In this document: positions 1-6,738 of the stretch, in pieces
Position numbering within the stretch: position 1 is the stretch's first letter
Layout: each line of letters opens with the position of its first letter
Translations under genes and position numbers: made by a program
The notes under the pieces: model-generated
Seen by the model: only the letters and a program-made list of their open reading frames with translations
What the model was told of the DNA's origin: nothing
Databases searched by the model: none
Assembly (NCBI GenBank): GCA_017450645.1
Contig: JAFSTE010000005.1
Coordinates: 117,086-181,085 of the forward strand
Source: Eubacterium sp.
GTDB taxonomy: Bacteria; Bacillota; Clostridia; Oscillospirales; Acutalibacteraceae
DNA length: 64,000 nucleotides
Direction of reading: 5' to 3'

Positions 1-1068
1 GCAAAATTCAGCGGCAGGGCTAAAAAGGTTAAGTGCGTTGATTTACCGAGCAAGCACGGCATAGGCTTTATAAACCACGGCGCGGGCACGGCGACCTACA
101 GCGTTGATGTTCCGTCGGGCGGCGACTATGTTATGACGGTGCACTACCATAAAAACTACCTGCACAAAAAGCAGTATCTCCAGATTTTAGTTAACGGCAG
201 ACAGTACGAGGTATTCTTCCCATCAGGTTTTTCTATGTCGTCCGACGCTAAGGCTCAGATTATTGTACAGCTCGACTCCGGCGACAACATAATCGTACTT
301 CAAAACCCCGTCGTTACTCTTGCGGACTCGTCGTACATTCAGTACTCCCGTATGGGCAGGAGGCTTAAAGAGGCGTCACGAGATTGGGCAAAATACACGG
401 GCGGCGAGGAAAAACCGATTACCTTCTCTATTTGCGAATGGGGCTTTGGTCACCCTTGGAATTGGGGCAGAAAAGCCGGTAATATGTGGCGTACAACAAT
501 GGATATTACACCCAAATGGGGCAGGATTAAGGCGATTTATAACAAAAACATAGACCTTTACAATCTTGCTTCGCCCGGTCACGTTAACGACCCCGATATG
601 CTTGAGGTTGGCAACGGCAAGCTTACCCCTGACGAAAACAGAAGCCACTTTACCCTTTGGTGTATGATGGCGGCGCCGCTTGTGCTCGGCAATGATTTAA
701 GGCGACTTACCGATAATTCGTCAAAAAGCAGGTTTATTATCGACACGGTTACAAACAAAAGCCTTATTTTAATAGACCAGGACGCGCTTGTTAAGCCCGC
801 TAAAAGGATTAAAAAATCCCCTGCGTTAGACATTATTGCGCGCCCGCTTGAAAACGGTGATATCGCCCTTTGCTTCTTTAACAAATCGGGTAAAGAGCGC
901 CCTGTTGAGTTTGAGATTAACACACTCGCAGAGGAAAAGTATCTTAACTTTAAAAAGCTAACCGAATACGGCATCCACGACCTTTGGGCGGATGACCGCT
1001 TTAACGGCTCTAAAATTACAGCTTCCGTACCAAAGCACGGCGTTGCAGCGTACAGAATATCGCAATAA
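1..1068 (+). CDS. Alpha-galactosidase GH27 with inserted CBM, 3' part
   Basis: The reading frame is open from base 1, so the true start lies outside the window; 355 residues are visible. GH27 enzymes release alpha-linked galactose from galacto-oligosaccharides and galactomannans. Family motifs are clear: CEWG near visible residue 145 followed by PWNWG, then WRTTMDI, whose Asp (about residue 168) aligns with the GH27 acid/base; NDPDMLEVGNG; HFTLWCMMAAPL; and a C-terminal beta-domain ending HGVAAYRI. The part before CEWG (about residues 1-130) is not GH27: it is beta-rich and resembles a CBM6/35-type carbohydrate-binding module, so it appears to be inserted between the nucleophile and acid/base halves of the barrel. 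The nucleophile half and any signal peptide are not visible. A strong terminator follows. Confidence 0.9.
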   Translation, partial: AKFSGRAKKVKCVDLPSKHGIGFINHGAGTATYSVDVPSGGDYVMTVHYHKNYLHKKQYLQILVNGRQYEVFFPSGFSMSSDAKAQIIVQLDSGDNIIVLQNPVVTLADSSYIQYSRMGRRLKEASRDWAKYTGGEEKPITFSICEWGFGHPWNWGRKAGNMWRTTMDITPKWGRIKAIYNKNIDLYNLASPGHVNDPDMLEVGNGKLTPDENRSHFTLWCMMAAPLVLGNDLRRLTDNSSKSRFIIDTVTNKSLILIDQDALVKPAKRIKKSPALDIIARPLENGDIALCFFNKSGKERPVEFEINTLAEEKYLNFKKLTEYGIHDLWADDRFNGSKITASVPKHGVAAYRISQ

Positions 1069-1138
1069 AAACCGCAAGAGTGTACTTTAAGGTGAAAACG
1101 ATTTTAGAACAGTAATTATTTGTTGTAACAATTAACAA

Positions 1139-1175
1139 ACAAGGGTTAAGACTGACGCCTTAACCCTTGTTTTAT
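1139..1175 (+). terminator. Rho-independent terminator of the GH27 gene
   Basis: An 11-bp perfect stem (CAAGGGTTAAG/CTTAACCCTTG, 1140-1150 and 1159-1169) is followed by TTTTATTAT on the plus strand. Confidence 0.85.
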
Positions 1176-1183
1176 TATACAAA

Positions 1184-1217
1184 AATAACGGGTTGCCGAT
1201 GATGACAACCCGTTATT
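1184..1217 (-). terminator. Terminator of the TM2 gene
   Basis: The stem AATAACGGGTTG/CAACCCGTTATT encloses a 10-base loop. Read on the minus strand it follows the TM2 gene stop at 1219 and continues into TTTTTG. Confidence 0.75.
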
Positions 1218-1218
1218 A

Positions 1219-1584
1219 TTAAACATAATAAGGATTTGGCTTAAACAGAATTACAATAGTGTCAATTATCCAACCGATACCAAATAATCCTGCTGTAAGG
1301 AGATACAGAATACCCATACCAGCTTTGCCCTCGTAAAACTTATGAGCACCAACATATCCCAAGAAAAGGCAAAGGAAAAATGAAACCCATTTGTTTTTTG
1401 CTTTGCCGCCGCCACCTGCAATAGCAGTAGCATTAGCGGTATTAGTGTTTGTAATTACAATATTGGGCTGTGCTTGTGCGGAATTATTAATTTCTTCAAC
1501 CTGTCTGCCGCAAGCGGTACATATTACAGCATCTGCAGGAATAGATTGTCCGCAGTGTTTACAAAATTTTGTTTGACCTTCCAT
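1219..1584 (-). CDS. Zinc-ribbon plus TM2-domain membrane protein
   Basis: This is a 121-residue protein. An N-terminal zinc ribbon has CKHCG at about residues 8-12 and CTACG at about 22-26. A polar linker rich in N, T and A follows (about 30-60), then a C-terminal TM2 domain with two hydrophobic segments, the first [19 protein letters not shown] and the second [19 protein letters not shown]. The TM2 core (GxxGxHxFY...G) is intact. The molecular role of TM2 proteins is unknown. The gene diverges from an XRE regulator, and repeat-like operator sites sit in the shared promoter, which suggests control by that regulator. A GGAGAAAT ribosome-binding site supports the start. A second protein of this architecture is at 17953-18519. 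Confidence 0.85.
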   Translation of the reverse strand: MEGQTKFCKHCGQSIPADAVICTACGRQVEEINNSAQAQPNIVITNTNTANATAIAGGGGKAKNKWVSFFLCLFLGYVGAHKFYEGKAGMGILYLLTAGLFGIGWIIDTIVILFKPNPYYV

Positions 1585-1605
1585 ATAATTTCTCCTTTAT
1601 TGCAC

Positions 1606-1681
1606 ATTATATAACCGTATGGTTATATTATAATTTAAGTATATCATATGTATGCTAAGATGTCAATAACCAAACAGTTAT
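1606..1681. promoter_or_regulatory. Divergent promoter region with two operator-like dyads
   Basis: Two related dyads lie between the TM2 gene and the XRE gene: ATAACC-GTAT-GGTTAT at 1611-1626 and ATAACC-AAAC-AGTTAT at 1666-1681. They share the pattern ATAACC-N4-RGTTAT. The first abuts a TATAAT on the minus strand (1606-1611) that would drive the TM2 gene; the second ends at the ribosome-binding site of the XRE gene. This layout fits an autoregulated XRE repressor. That reading is an inference from position and symmetry. Confidence 0.6.
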
Positions 1682-1695
1682 AAGGAGCGTTATAA

Positions 1696-1911
1696 TTGGC
1701 ATACTATAAGCGTTTGCGTGATTTAAGAGAAGACCACGATTTGACTCAAAATCAAGTAGCAAAATACTTAAATATGAAACAACCACAATATCATCGTTAT
1801 GAATCCGGCGTGCGCGATATTCCATCTGATATTTTAATTGAGCTTTCTAAATTATATAATACCACAACAGATTATATTTTAGGTTTAACTGACAATCCTG
1901 CAAAATTCTAA
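1696..1911 (+). CDS. XRE-family helix-turn-helix regulator
   Basis: This 71-residue protein is a single Cro/C1-type HTH domain: RDLREDHDLTQNQVAKYLNM contains the first helices and the LTQNQVAKYL recognition element, followed by QPQYHRYESGVRDIPSDILIELSKLYN and the usual TDYILGLTD end. It has no extra domain, so it probably acts as a small DNA-binding repressor. The start codon is TTG at 1696, chosen because TAAGGAGC lies just upstream and translation from there gives the complete first helix. Candidate operators lie in the shared divergent promoter. A hairpin terminator follows at once, so the gene is monocistronic. Confidence 0.9.
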   Translation: MAYYKRLRDLREDHDLTQNQVAKYLNMKQPQYHRYESGVRDIPSDILIELSKLYNTTTDYILGLTDNPAKF

Positions 1912-1923
1912 TAATGATTAGCG

Positions 1924-1955
1924 GCTAATAGTTTACAGCTATTAGCTTTTTTTAT
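1924..1955 (+). terminator. Terminator of the XRE gene
   Basis: GCTAATAG (1924-1931) pairs with CTATTAGC (1939-1946) and is followed by TTTTTTTATTT. Confidence 0.85.
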
Positions 1956-2031
1956 TTATATCCCTTTTTCTATTGAATTTAAAAAAATATAAGTATATAA
2001 TATAATCGACTATAAATTCAGAGGTAATACT

Positions 2032-3429
2032 ATGAATAATTTTATGGATAAGGACTTTTTGCTCGACACGAAGAGCGCTAAGCATCTTTTTCACGATTTT
2101 GCGGAAAATATGCCGATTTGTGACTATCACTGTCACCTTAGTCCTAAAGAAATTTACGAAAACGAGCAACCGAACGATATATCGCAGCTCTGGCTGTCGG
2201 GCGACCATTACAAGTGGCGCGCTATGCGCTCTTGCGGCGTGGACGAAAAGTACTGCACGGGCGACGCAACGCCTAAGGAGAAGTTCATTAAATTCGGCGA
2301 AACGCTCGGCTGGTGCATAGGCAACCCGCTCTATCACTGGGCTCATATTGAGTTGCAGCGCTATTTCAGTATCGATACGCCGCTCAGCGGCAAAACAGCC
2401 GAGGATATTTACGAGCGCGCAAACAAGGCGATTGCCGAGGGCGATTTCAGACCGCAGAGTCTGATTGAAAGGTCTAATGTTAAGTATGTATGCACTACCG
2501 ACGACCCGATTGACGACCTTAAATATCACAAGCTGCTGGCGGAGCAGGATTTAGCCTTTAAGGTTCTCCCCTCCTTCCGTCCGGACAAGGCGCTTAACAT
2601 AAACCTTGACGGCTTCAGCGATTATATCGAGGCGCTCGGCGAAAGCGCGGAGATTAAGATTAAACACTTTGACGATGTTATAGCTGCACTTTGCAAGCGA
2701 GCTGACTACTTTGACAGCGTAGGCTGTAAGGTGTCCGACCAGGCGTTTGACTATGTTCCGTATAAAGAGGCGGACAAGGACGAGCTTGATAAGATTTTCA
2801 AAAAGGCTATGAAGGGCGAGCGCCCCAAGCAAAAAGATACGGACAGATACCGCACCGCCGTTATGCTCGAGCTCGGCAAGAAGTACGCAGAGCTTGGCTG
2901 GGCTATGGAAATTCACATCGGCGCTATGCGTAACAACAACACGACGATGTTCAACAAGCTCGGCGCAGATGTCGGCTTTGACAGCGTAGGCGACTGCGAG
3001 ATTGCACAGCCGCTGTCGCAGTTCCTCAACGCGCTTAATGTTGACGGTAACCTGCCCAAAACAATACTGTTTAACCTCAACGACAAGGACAACACGGTGC
3101 TTGCGACAATGCTCGGCAACTTCCAGAGCAGCGAGACTGCAGGTAAAATTCAGTTCGGTCCCGCGTGGTGGTTCCTCGACACGATGGACGGTATGACCGC
3201 TCAGATGAAGTCGCTCGGCAACCTCGGCGTGCTCGGAAAATTCGTAGGTATGGAAACCGACAGCCGCAGCTTCACCTCGTACGGCCGCCACGAGTATTTC
3301 AGGCGCATTATGTGCCGTCTGCTCGGTCGCTGGGTTGAGGACGGCTGGTATGCCAACGACGACGAAATGCTCGAAAAAATAATTAAAGGCGTTTGCTACG
3401 ATAACGCTGTGAAATATTTTAAATTTTAG
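2032..3429 (+). CDS. uxaC: Glucuronate isomerase
   Basis: UxaC interconverts D-glucuronate and D-fructuronate (and galacturonate and tagaturonate), the first step of hexuronate breakdown. The 465-residue length matches the family. The N-terminal metal-site motif CDYHCHLSPKEIYEN and the GDHYKWRAMRSCGV segment are typical, as are VCTTDDPIDDLKYH, the EIHIGAMRNNNT region and the C-terminal SRSFTSYGRHEYFRR. The start is supported by a GAGGT ribosome-binding site; a TATAAT at 2001-2006 is a plausible -10. The gene heads a plus-strand set with kdgK and eda, separated by repeat elements, and converges on uxuA-uxuB. No uronate transporter or uxaA/uxaB genes are in view, so the local set serves glucuronate and not galacturonate. 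Confidence 0.95.
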   Translation: MNNFMDKDFLLDTKSAKHLFHDFAENMPICDYHCHLSPKEIYENEQPNDISQLWLSGDHYKWRAMRSCGVDEKYCTGDATPKEKFIKFGETLGWCIGNPLYHWAHIELQRYFSIDTPLSGKTAEDIYERANKAIAEGDFRPQSLIERSNVKYVCTTDDPIDDLKYHKLLAEQDLAFKVLPSFRPDKALNINLDGFSDYIEALGESAEIKIKHFDDVIAALCKRADYFDSVGCKVSDQAFDYVPYKEADKDELDKIFKKAMKGERPKQKDTDRYRTAVMLELGKKYAELGWAMEIHIGAMRNNNTTMFNKLGADVGFDSVGDCEIAQPLSQFLNALNVDGNLPKTILFNLNDKDNTVLATMLGNFQSSETAGKIQFGPAWWFLDTMDGMTAQMKSLGNLGVLGKFVGMETDSRSFTSYGRHEYFRRIMCRLLGRWVEDGWYANDDEMLEKIIKGVCYDNAVKYFKF

Positions 3430-3430
3430 G

Positions 3431-3540
3431 TTTTAAGCGTTAAGTGTTAAGCTTTTTGTTACTCGCTGCGCTCGAACAATAAAATCGGGTGTGGGCAGAG
3501 CCCACCATAAAGCTTAAAGCTCAAAGCTTAAAACTTAAAG
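3431..3540. repeat. Heptamer-armed intergenic element 1
   Basis: The whole uxaC-kdgK gap is one element. The left arm is built of 7-bp units (TTAAGCG, TTAAGTG, TTAAGCT); the right arm (3508-3540) has AAAGCTT, AAAGCTC, AAAGCTT, AAAACTT, which is the inverted complement of the left unit. The core 3459-3506 carries a 30-bp segment (3459-3488) identical to one in the next intergenic gap, and a hairpin GTGGGC-AGA-GCCCAC (3491-3505). Confidence 0.85.
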
Positions 3541-3559
3541 CCATTACGGAGGATTTACT

Positions 3560-4657
3560 ATGAACCTTAATTTAAGACCTAAAGAAGAATGTACATTTGA
3601 CGAGATTTCGCTGGGCGAAATTATGCTCAGACTCGACCCGGGCGAAGGCAGAATTAAAACCGCACGCTCCTTCAGAGCATGGGAGGGCGGCGGCGAATAT
3701 AATGTTGCCCGCGGACTTCGCCGTTGCTTCGGACTTAAAACGGCTGTTGTAACCGCTTTTGCCGAGAACGAAATCGGCTATCTTATGGAGGATTTAATCC
3801 TTCAGGGCGGCGTTGACACAAGCCTTATTAAGTGGGTACCGTACGACGGCATCGGCAGGACCGTAAGAAACGGTATTAACTTTACAGAACGCGGTTTTGG
3901 TATCCGCGGCGCTGTAGGCGCTTCTGACAGGGGAAACACAGCCGCTTCTCAGCTTAAGCCGGAGGACATTGACTGGGATTATATTTTCGGCACGCTCGGC
4001 GTACGCTGGCTGCACACAGGCGGAATTTACGCTGCGCTCAGCGAAACTGCTGCTCAGACCACAATCGCGGCTGTTAAAAAGGCTAAGGAGTACGGCACAA
4101 TCGTATCCTACGACCTCAACTACCGTCCGTCGCTCTGGAAGGACATCGGCGGTCAGGCAAAGGCGCAGGAGGTTAACCGCGAAATCGCCAAATACGTTGA
4201 CGTTATGATAGGTAACGAGGAGGACTTTACCGCCTCACTCGGCTTTGAGGTAGAGGGCAACGACGCCGACCTCAAAGAGCTTAATATGGACGGCTACTAC
4301 AAAATGATTGAAACCGTTACAAAGGCATACCCGAACTTTAAGGTTATAGCAACCACGCTGAGAACGGTTAAAACCGCAACCGTTAACGATTGGAAGGCAA
4401 TTTGCTGGGCTGACGGAAAAATTTACAACTCGCTTGAGTTCCCCGGCCTTGAAATCCTTGACAGAGTCGGCGGCGGCGACAGCTTTGCAAGCGGTCTTAT
4501 CTACGGTCTTATGACTTACGAGGACGCACAAAAGGCAGTTAACTACGGCGTTGTTCACGGCGCACTCGCTATGACAACCCCGGGTGACACGTCAATGGCT
4601 TCGCTTAAAGAGGTAGAGGCTAAGGTTGGCGGCGCAGGAGCTCGCGTTCAAAGATAA
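3560..4657 (+). CDS. kdgK: 2-keto-3-deoxygluconate kinase (PfkB family)
   Basis: KdgK phosphorylates 2-keto-3-deoxygluconate to KDPG with ATP. The protein has 365 residues, slightly longer than typical PfkB sugar kinases. It shows the N-terminal glycine motif EGGGEYNVARGL (about residues 42-53) and the C-terminal signature DRVGGGDSFASGL, with the catalytic base Asp307 in GGGD. SYDLNYRPSLW and IGNEEDF are typical of the KDG-kinase branch. The start is set by TTACGGAGG just upstream. It lies between uxaC and eda, so its assignment as the KDG kinase of the pathway rests on both motif and context; specificity for another keto-sugar cannot be excluded from sequence alone. Confidence 0.9.
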   Translation: MNLNLRPKEECTFDEISLGEIMLRLDPGEGRIKTARSFRAWEGGGEYNVARGLRRCFGLKTAVVTAFAENEIGYLMEDLILQGGVDTSLIKWVPYDGIGRTVRNGINFTERGFGIRGAVGASDRGNTAASQLKPEDIDWDYIFGTLGVRWLHTGGIYAALSETAAQTTIAAVKKAKEYGTIVSYDLNYRPSLWKDIGGQAKAQEVNREIAKYVDVMIGNEEDFTASLGFEVEGNDADLKELNMDGYYKMIETVTKAYPNFKVIATTLRTVKTATVNDWKAICWADGKIYNSLEFPGLEILDRVGGGDSFASGLIYGLMTYEDAQKAVNYGVVHGALAMTTPGDTSMASLKEVEAKVGGAGARVQR

Positions 4658-4772
4658 TTATTAATTATGAATGATAAATTATGAATTTTTGGTTACTCGC
4701 TGCGCTCGAACAATAAAATCGGAGCGAAGCGACCCGAAATTCATAATTCATAATTATTAATTCATAATTTTT
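4656..4772. repeat. Heptamer-armed intergenic element 2
   Basis: The kdgK-eda gap holds an element with the same core as element 1 but unrelated arms. The left arm (4656-4690) is made of AATTATT, AATTATG, AATGATA, AATTATG units; the right arm (4737-4772) of AATTCAT, AATTCAT, AATTATT, AATTCAT units, the inverted complement. Bases 4693-4722 are identical to 3459-3488 (30 of 30). The core also contains the pairs CGCTGCGCTCG and GGAGCGAAGCGACC. Confidence 0.85.
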
Positions 4773-4792
4773 CGACTATAAGGAGAAATAGT

Positions 4793-5452
4793 ATGTCAAA
4801 CAGGATTGAAACTTTATCAAAAATTCAGGAAGTCGGCATTGTTGCAGTTGTTCGCGCAACTTCAATCGAGCAGGCTGAAAAAATTACGGACGCTTGTATC
4901 GCGGGCGGCGTTGCTGCTATAGAGCTTACCTTTACTGTACCGCACGCTGATAAGCTTATCGAGGCTATGCGCGCTAAGTACAACAGCGGCGAAATCATTA
5001 TCGGCGCAGGTACTGTTATGGACGCTGCTACCGCAAGAATCGCTATACTTGCAGGCGCTGAGTATGTTGTTGCGCCGTATTTCGACCCCGAAACCGTACG
5101 CTGCTGCAACCGTTACGGTATTCCGTCAATGCCCGGTATTTACACTCCTACAGAGGCTGTTCAGGCTATGGAGTGCGGCGCTGATGTGCTTAAGGTATTC
5201 CCCGGCGACCTTGCAGGTCCGAGATTTATTAAGGACATCCACGGTCCTATTCCGCACGCTGTTATGATGCCGTCAGGCGGCGTTGACATCGATAATGTTA
5301 AGGAGTGGATTAAGGCGGGCGCAATCGCAGTAGGCGCAGGCTCGTCGCTCACCGCGGGTGCAAAGACCGGCGAGTACGAAAAGATTACCGAAACGGGTAA
5401 GATTTTTGTTGAGCGTATTAAAGAAGCAAGAGCAGAAATGGCTAAAAAATAA
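4793..5452 (+). CDS. eda: KDPG/KHG aldolase
   Basis: Eda splits 2-keto-3-deoxy-6-phosphogluconate into pyruvate and glyceraldehyde 3-phosphate and also acts on 4-hydroxy-2-oxoglutarate. The 219-residue protein has the class I aldolase features: ELTFTVPHA with the catalytic-site Glu near residue 43, IIGAGTVMD, and ADVLKVFPGDLAGP where Lys134 is the Schiff-base lysine. MPSGGVDIDNVKEW and VGAGSSL form the phosphate-binding end. A TAAGGAGAAATA ribosome-binding site precedes the ATG. It is the terminal step of the uxaC-kdgK-eda set, and a PspC-domain gene follows 24 bases later in the same direction. Confidence 0.95.
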   Translation: MSNRIETLSKIQEVGIVAVVRATSIEQAEKITDACIAGGVAAIELTFTVPHADKLIEAMRAKYNSGEIIIGAGTVMDAATARIAILAGAEYVVAPYFDPETVRCCNRYGIPSMPGIYTPTEAVQAMECGADVLKVFPGDLAGPRFIKDIHGPIPHAVMMPSGGVDIDNVKEWIKAGAIAVGAGSSLTAGAKTGEYEKITETGKIFVERIKEARAEMAKK

Positions 5453-5476
5453 ATCTTCAAAACAAAGGAGTAAAAT

Positions 5477-5713
5477 ATGAAAAAAAGACTTTACCGTGAT
5501 GTTCAGAACAAAATGGTATCGGGCGTATGCGCAGGCATTGCAAAGTACTTTGACCTCGACCCGACAATCGTCCGACTGATTTGGGTAATTGTAACGCTCG
5601 CGGGCGGCTCGGGTCTTATCGCATACATCGTGTGTGCGTTCGTAATCCCCGAAGAGCCCGAAGGCTACACCACAGTCGAGGACGCACAGGACATTACAAA
5701 CGATAATGAATAA
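5477..5713 (+). CDS. PspC-domain small membrane protein
   Basis: This 78-residue protein is nearly all PspC domain: KRLYRDVQNKMVSGVCAGIAKYFDLDPTIVRLIWVIVTLAGGSGLIAYIVCAFVIPEE, with a basic N-terminus, the GVCAGIAKYF motif and one or two hydrophobic segments. The acidic tail (EDAQDITNDNE) would face the cytoplasm. PspC proteins act in membrane-stress responses in some bacteria; the role here is not known. It lies 24 bases after eda with its own AAAGGAG site, and is followed by a terminator, so it is probably the last gene of the glucuronate operon by position alone. Confidence 0.85.
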   Translation: MKKRLYRDVQNKMVSGVCAGIAKYFDLDPTIVRLIWVIVTLAGGSGLIAYIVCAFVIPEEPEGYTTVEDAQDITNDNE

Positions 5714-5715
5714 TA

Positions 5716-5750
5716 AAAATGACTACTCGTTTGAGTAGTCATTTTTTATT
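5716..5750 (+). terminator. Terminator after eda-pspC
   Basis: AAAATGACTACT and AGTAGTCATTTT form a perfect stem with loop CGTTTG, followed by a T-run. Confidence 0.9.
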
Positions 5751-5763
5751 CTAAATTAAATTA

Positions 5764-5892
5764 TTTAAACATGCGGATTTTTTCGTTAGGCAAGGCTTGG
5801 CGGCAATTCGTGCGACGGGAGCATACTTTGTGTATGTGACCGAGCCGTATTGTCGGCATAACGCAGCATAACGGAAAAAGACGCTGTTTAAA
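5764..5892. repeat. 130-bp imperfect palindromic element
   Basis: The outer ends TTTAAACA (5764) and TGTTTAAA (ending 5892) are inverted copies. Inside them CGTTA (5784) pairs with TAACG near 5872, and the tracts GGCGGCAAT and ATTGTCGGC further in also pair imperfectly. The centre has an AGCATAC/GTATGT hairpin at about 5820-5836. The right end overlaps the uxuB stop codon. It could be a mobile MITE-like element or a convergent terminator; the sequence alone does not decide. Confidence 0.7.
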
Positions 5893-6736
5893 CGCCGGAA
5901 TAGGCATTAAAGCCGCCGTCAACAGGAATATTTACTCCCGTTATAAAACCGCTGTACGCTTCGTCACAGAGGAAAAGAAGCGTGCCGTCAAGCTCCTCGG
6001 GCTTGCCGAAGCGGTCCATAGGCGTTGCGGCAAGGATTTTGCCGGTACGCTCTGTAGGTGAACCGTCCTCGTTCCAGAGGAGAGCCGCGTTTTGCTTAGT
6101 CGAGAAAAAGCCGGGTGCAATCGCGTTAACGCGGATACCCATAGGCGCAAAATGCACCGCCATCCACTCCGTAAAGTTTTTAACCGCCGCTTTAGCCGCG
6201 GAGTATGCGGGGATACGGGTCAGCGGACGAAAAGCGTTCATAGAGGTCACCATAACGATACAGGTGTTCTCTTTTTCTACCATATCGCGCGCAAAAACCT
6301 GGGTAGGAATAAGCGTGCCGAGGAAGTTGAGGTTAAACACAAAGCTGATACCGTTAGGGTCGAGGTCGAAGAAGGTCTTTATATTCTCGTCCTTTTGAAC
6401 AAGGTCAATCTTTTCAAGCGTGTCTTTGGTGGTCGTGCCCTTCGGGTTGTTGCCGCCTGCTCCGTTTAAAAGAATATCGCAGGTGCCGAGCTTTTCGTTA
6501 ATAATATTCCTTGCGTTTTGCATAGATTCAAGCTCAAGCACGTTGCAGCCAACAGCGATAGCCTCGCCGCCGTCGGCAACTATTTCGTCGGCGCATTTTT
6601 GTGCCGCTTCTTCGTTTAAATCAAGCACTGCAACCTTGCAGCCCTGCTTTGCAAGAGTTTTGGCAAAAGCGCCGCAAAGCACTCCGCCGCCGCCTGTAAC
6701 AACAGCAACTCTGCCCTTTAGATTTTCGTGTGTCAT
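5888..6736 (-). CDS. uxuB: D-mannonate oxidoreductase (fructuronate reductase), SDR type
   Basis: This 282-residue short-chain dehydrogenase reduces D-fructuronate to D-mannonate with NAD(P)H; the Firmicutes UxuB enzymes are SDR proteins. The start is taken at the ATG at 6736, preceded by GAAAGGAATAATT, because the upstream extension (to 6844) is out of character and lies in uxuA. The Rossmann motif TGGGGVLCGAF is at residues 14-24, NGAGG at 91-95, Ser165 in VTSMN, and the catalytic YSAAK has Tyr178 and Lys182. The end is PVDGGFNAYSGV. The gene starts 2 bases after the uxuA stop, so both are co-transcribed and follow each other in the pathway. Confidence 0.9.
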   Translation of the reverse strand: MTHENLKGRVAVVTGGGGVLCGAFAKTLAKQGCKVAVLDLNEEAAQKCADEIVADGGEAIAVGCNVLELESMQNARNIINEKLGTCDILLNGAGGNNPKGTTTKDTLEKIDLVQKDENIKTFFDLDPNGISFVFNLNFLGTLIPTQVFARDMVEKENTCIVMVTSMNAFRPLTRIPAYSAAKAAVKNFTEWMAVHFAPMGIRVNAIAPGFFSTKQNAALLWNEDGSPTERTGKILAATPMDRFGKPEELDGTLLFLCDEAYSGFITGVNIPVDGGFNAYSGV

Positions 6737-6738
6737 AA

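Noticed and set aside
2551-3291. 246-residue ORF on the minus strand inside uxaC
   Set aside because: It is antisense to a full-length uxaC with all family motifs, has no recognisable domain and no ribosome-binding site.
3431-4772. Heptamer arrays as CRISPR-like repeats
   Set aside because: Units are 7 bp with no spacers and no cas genes.
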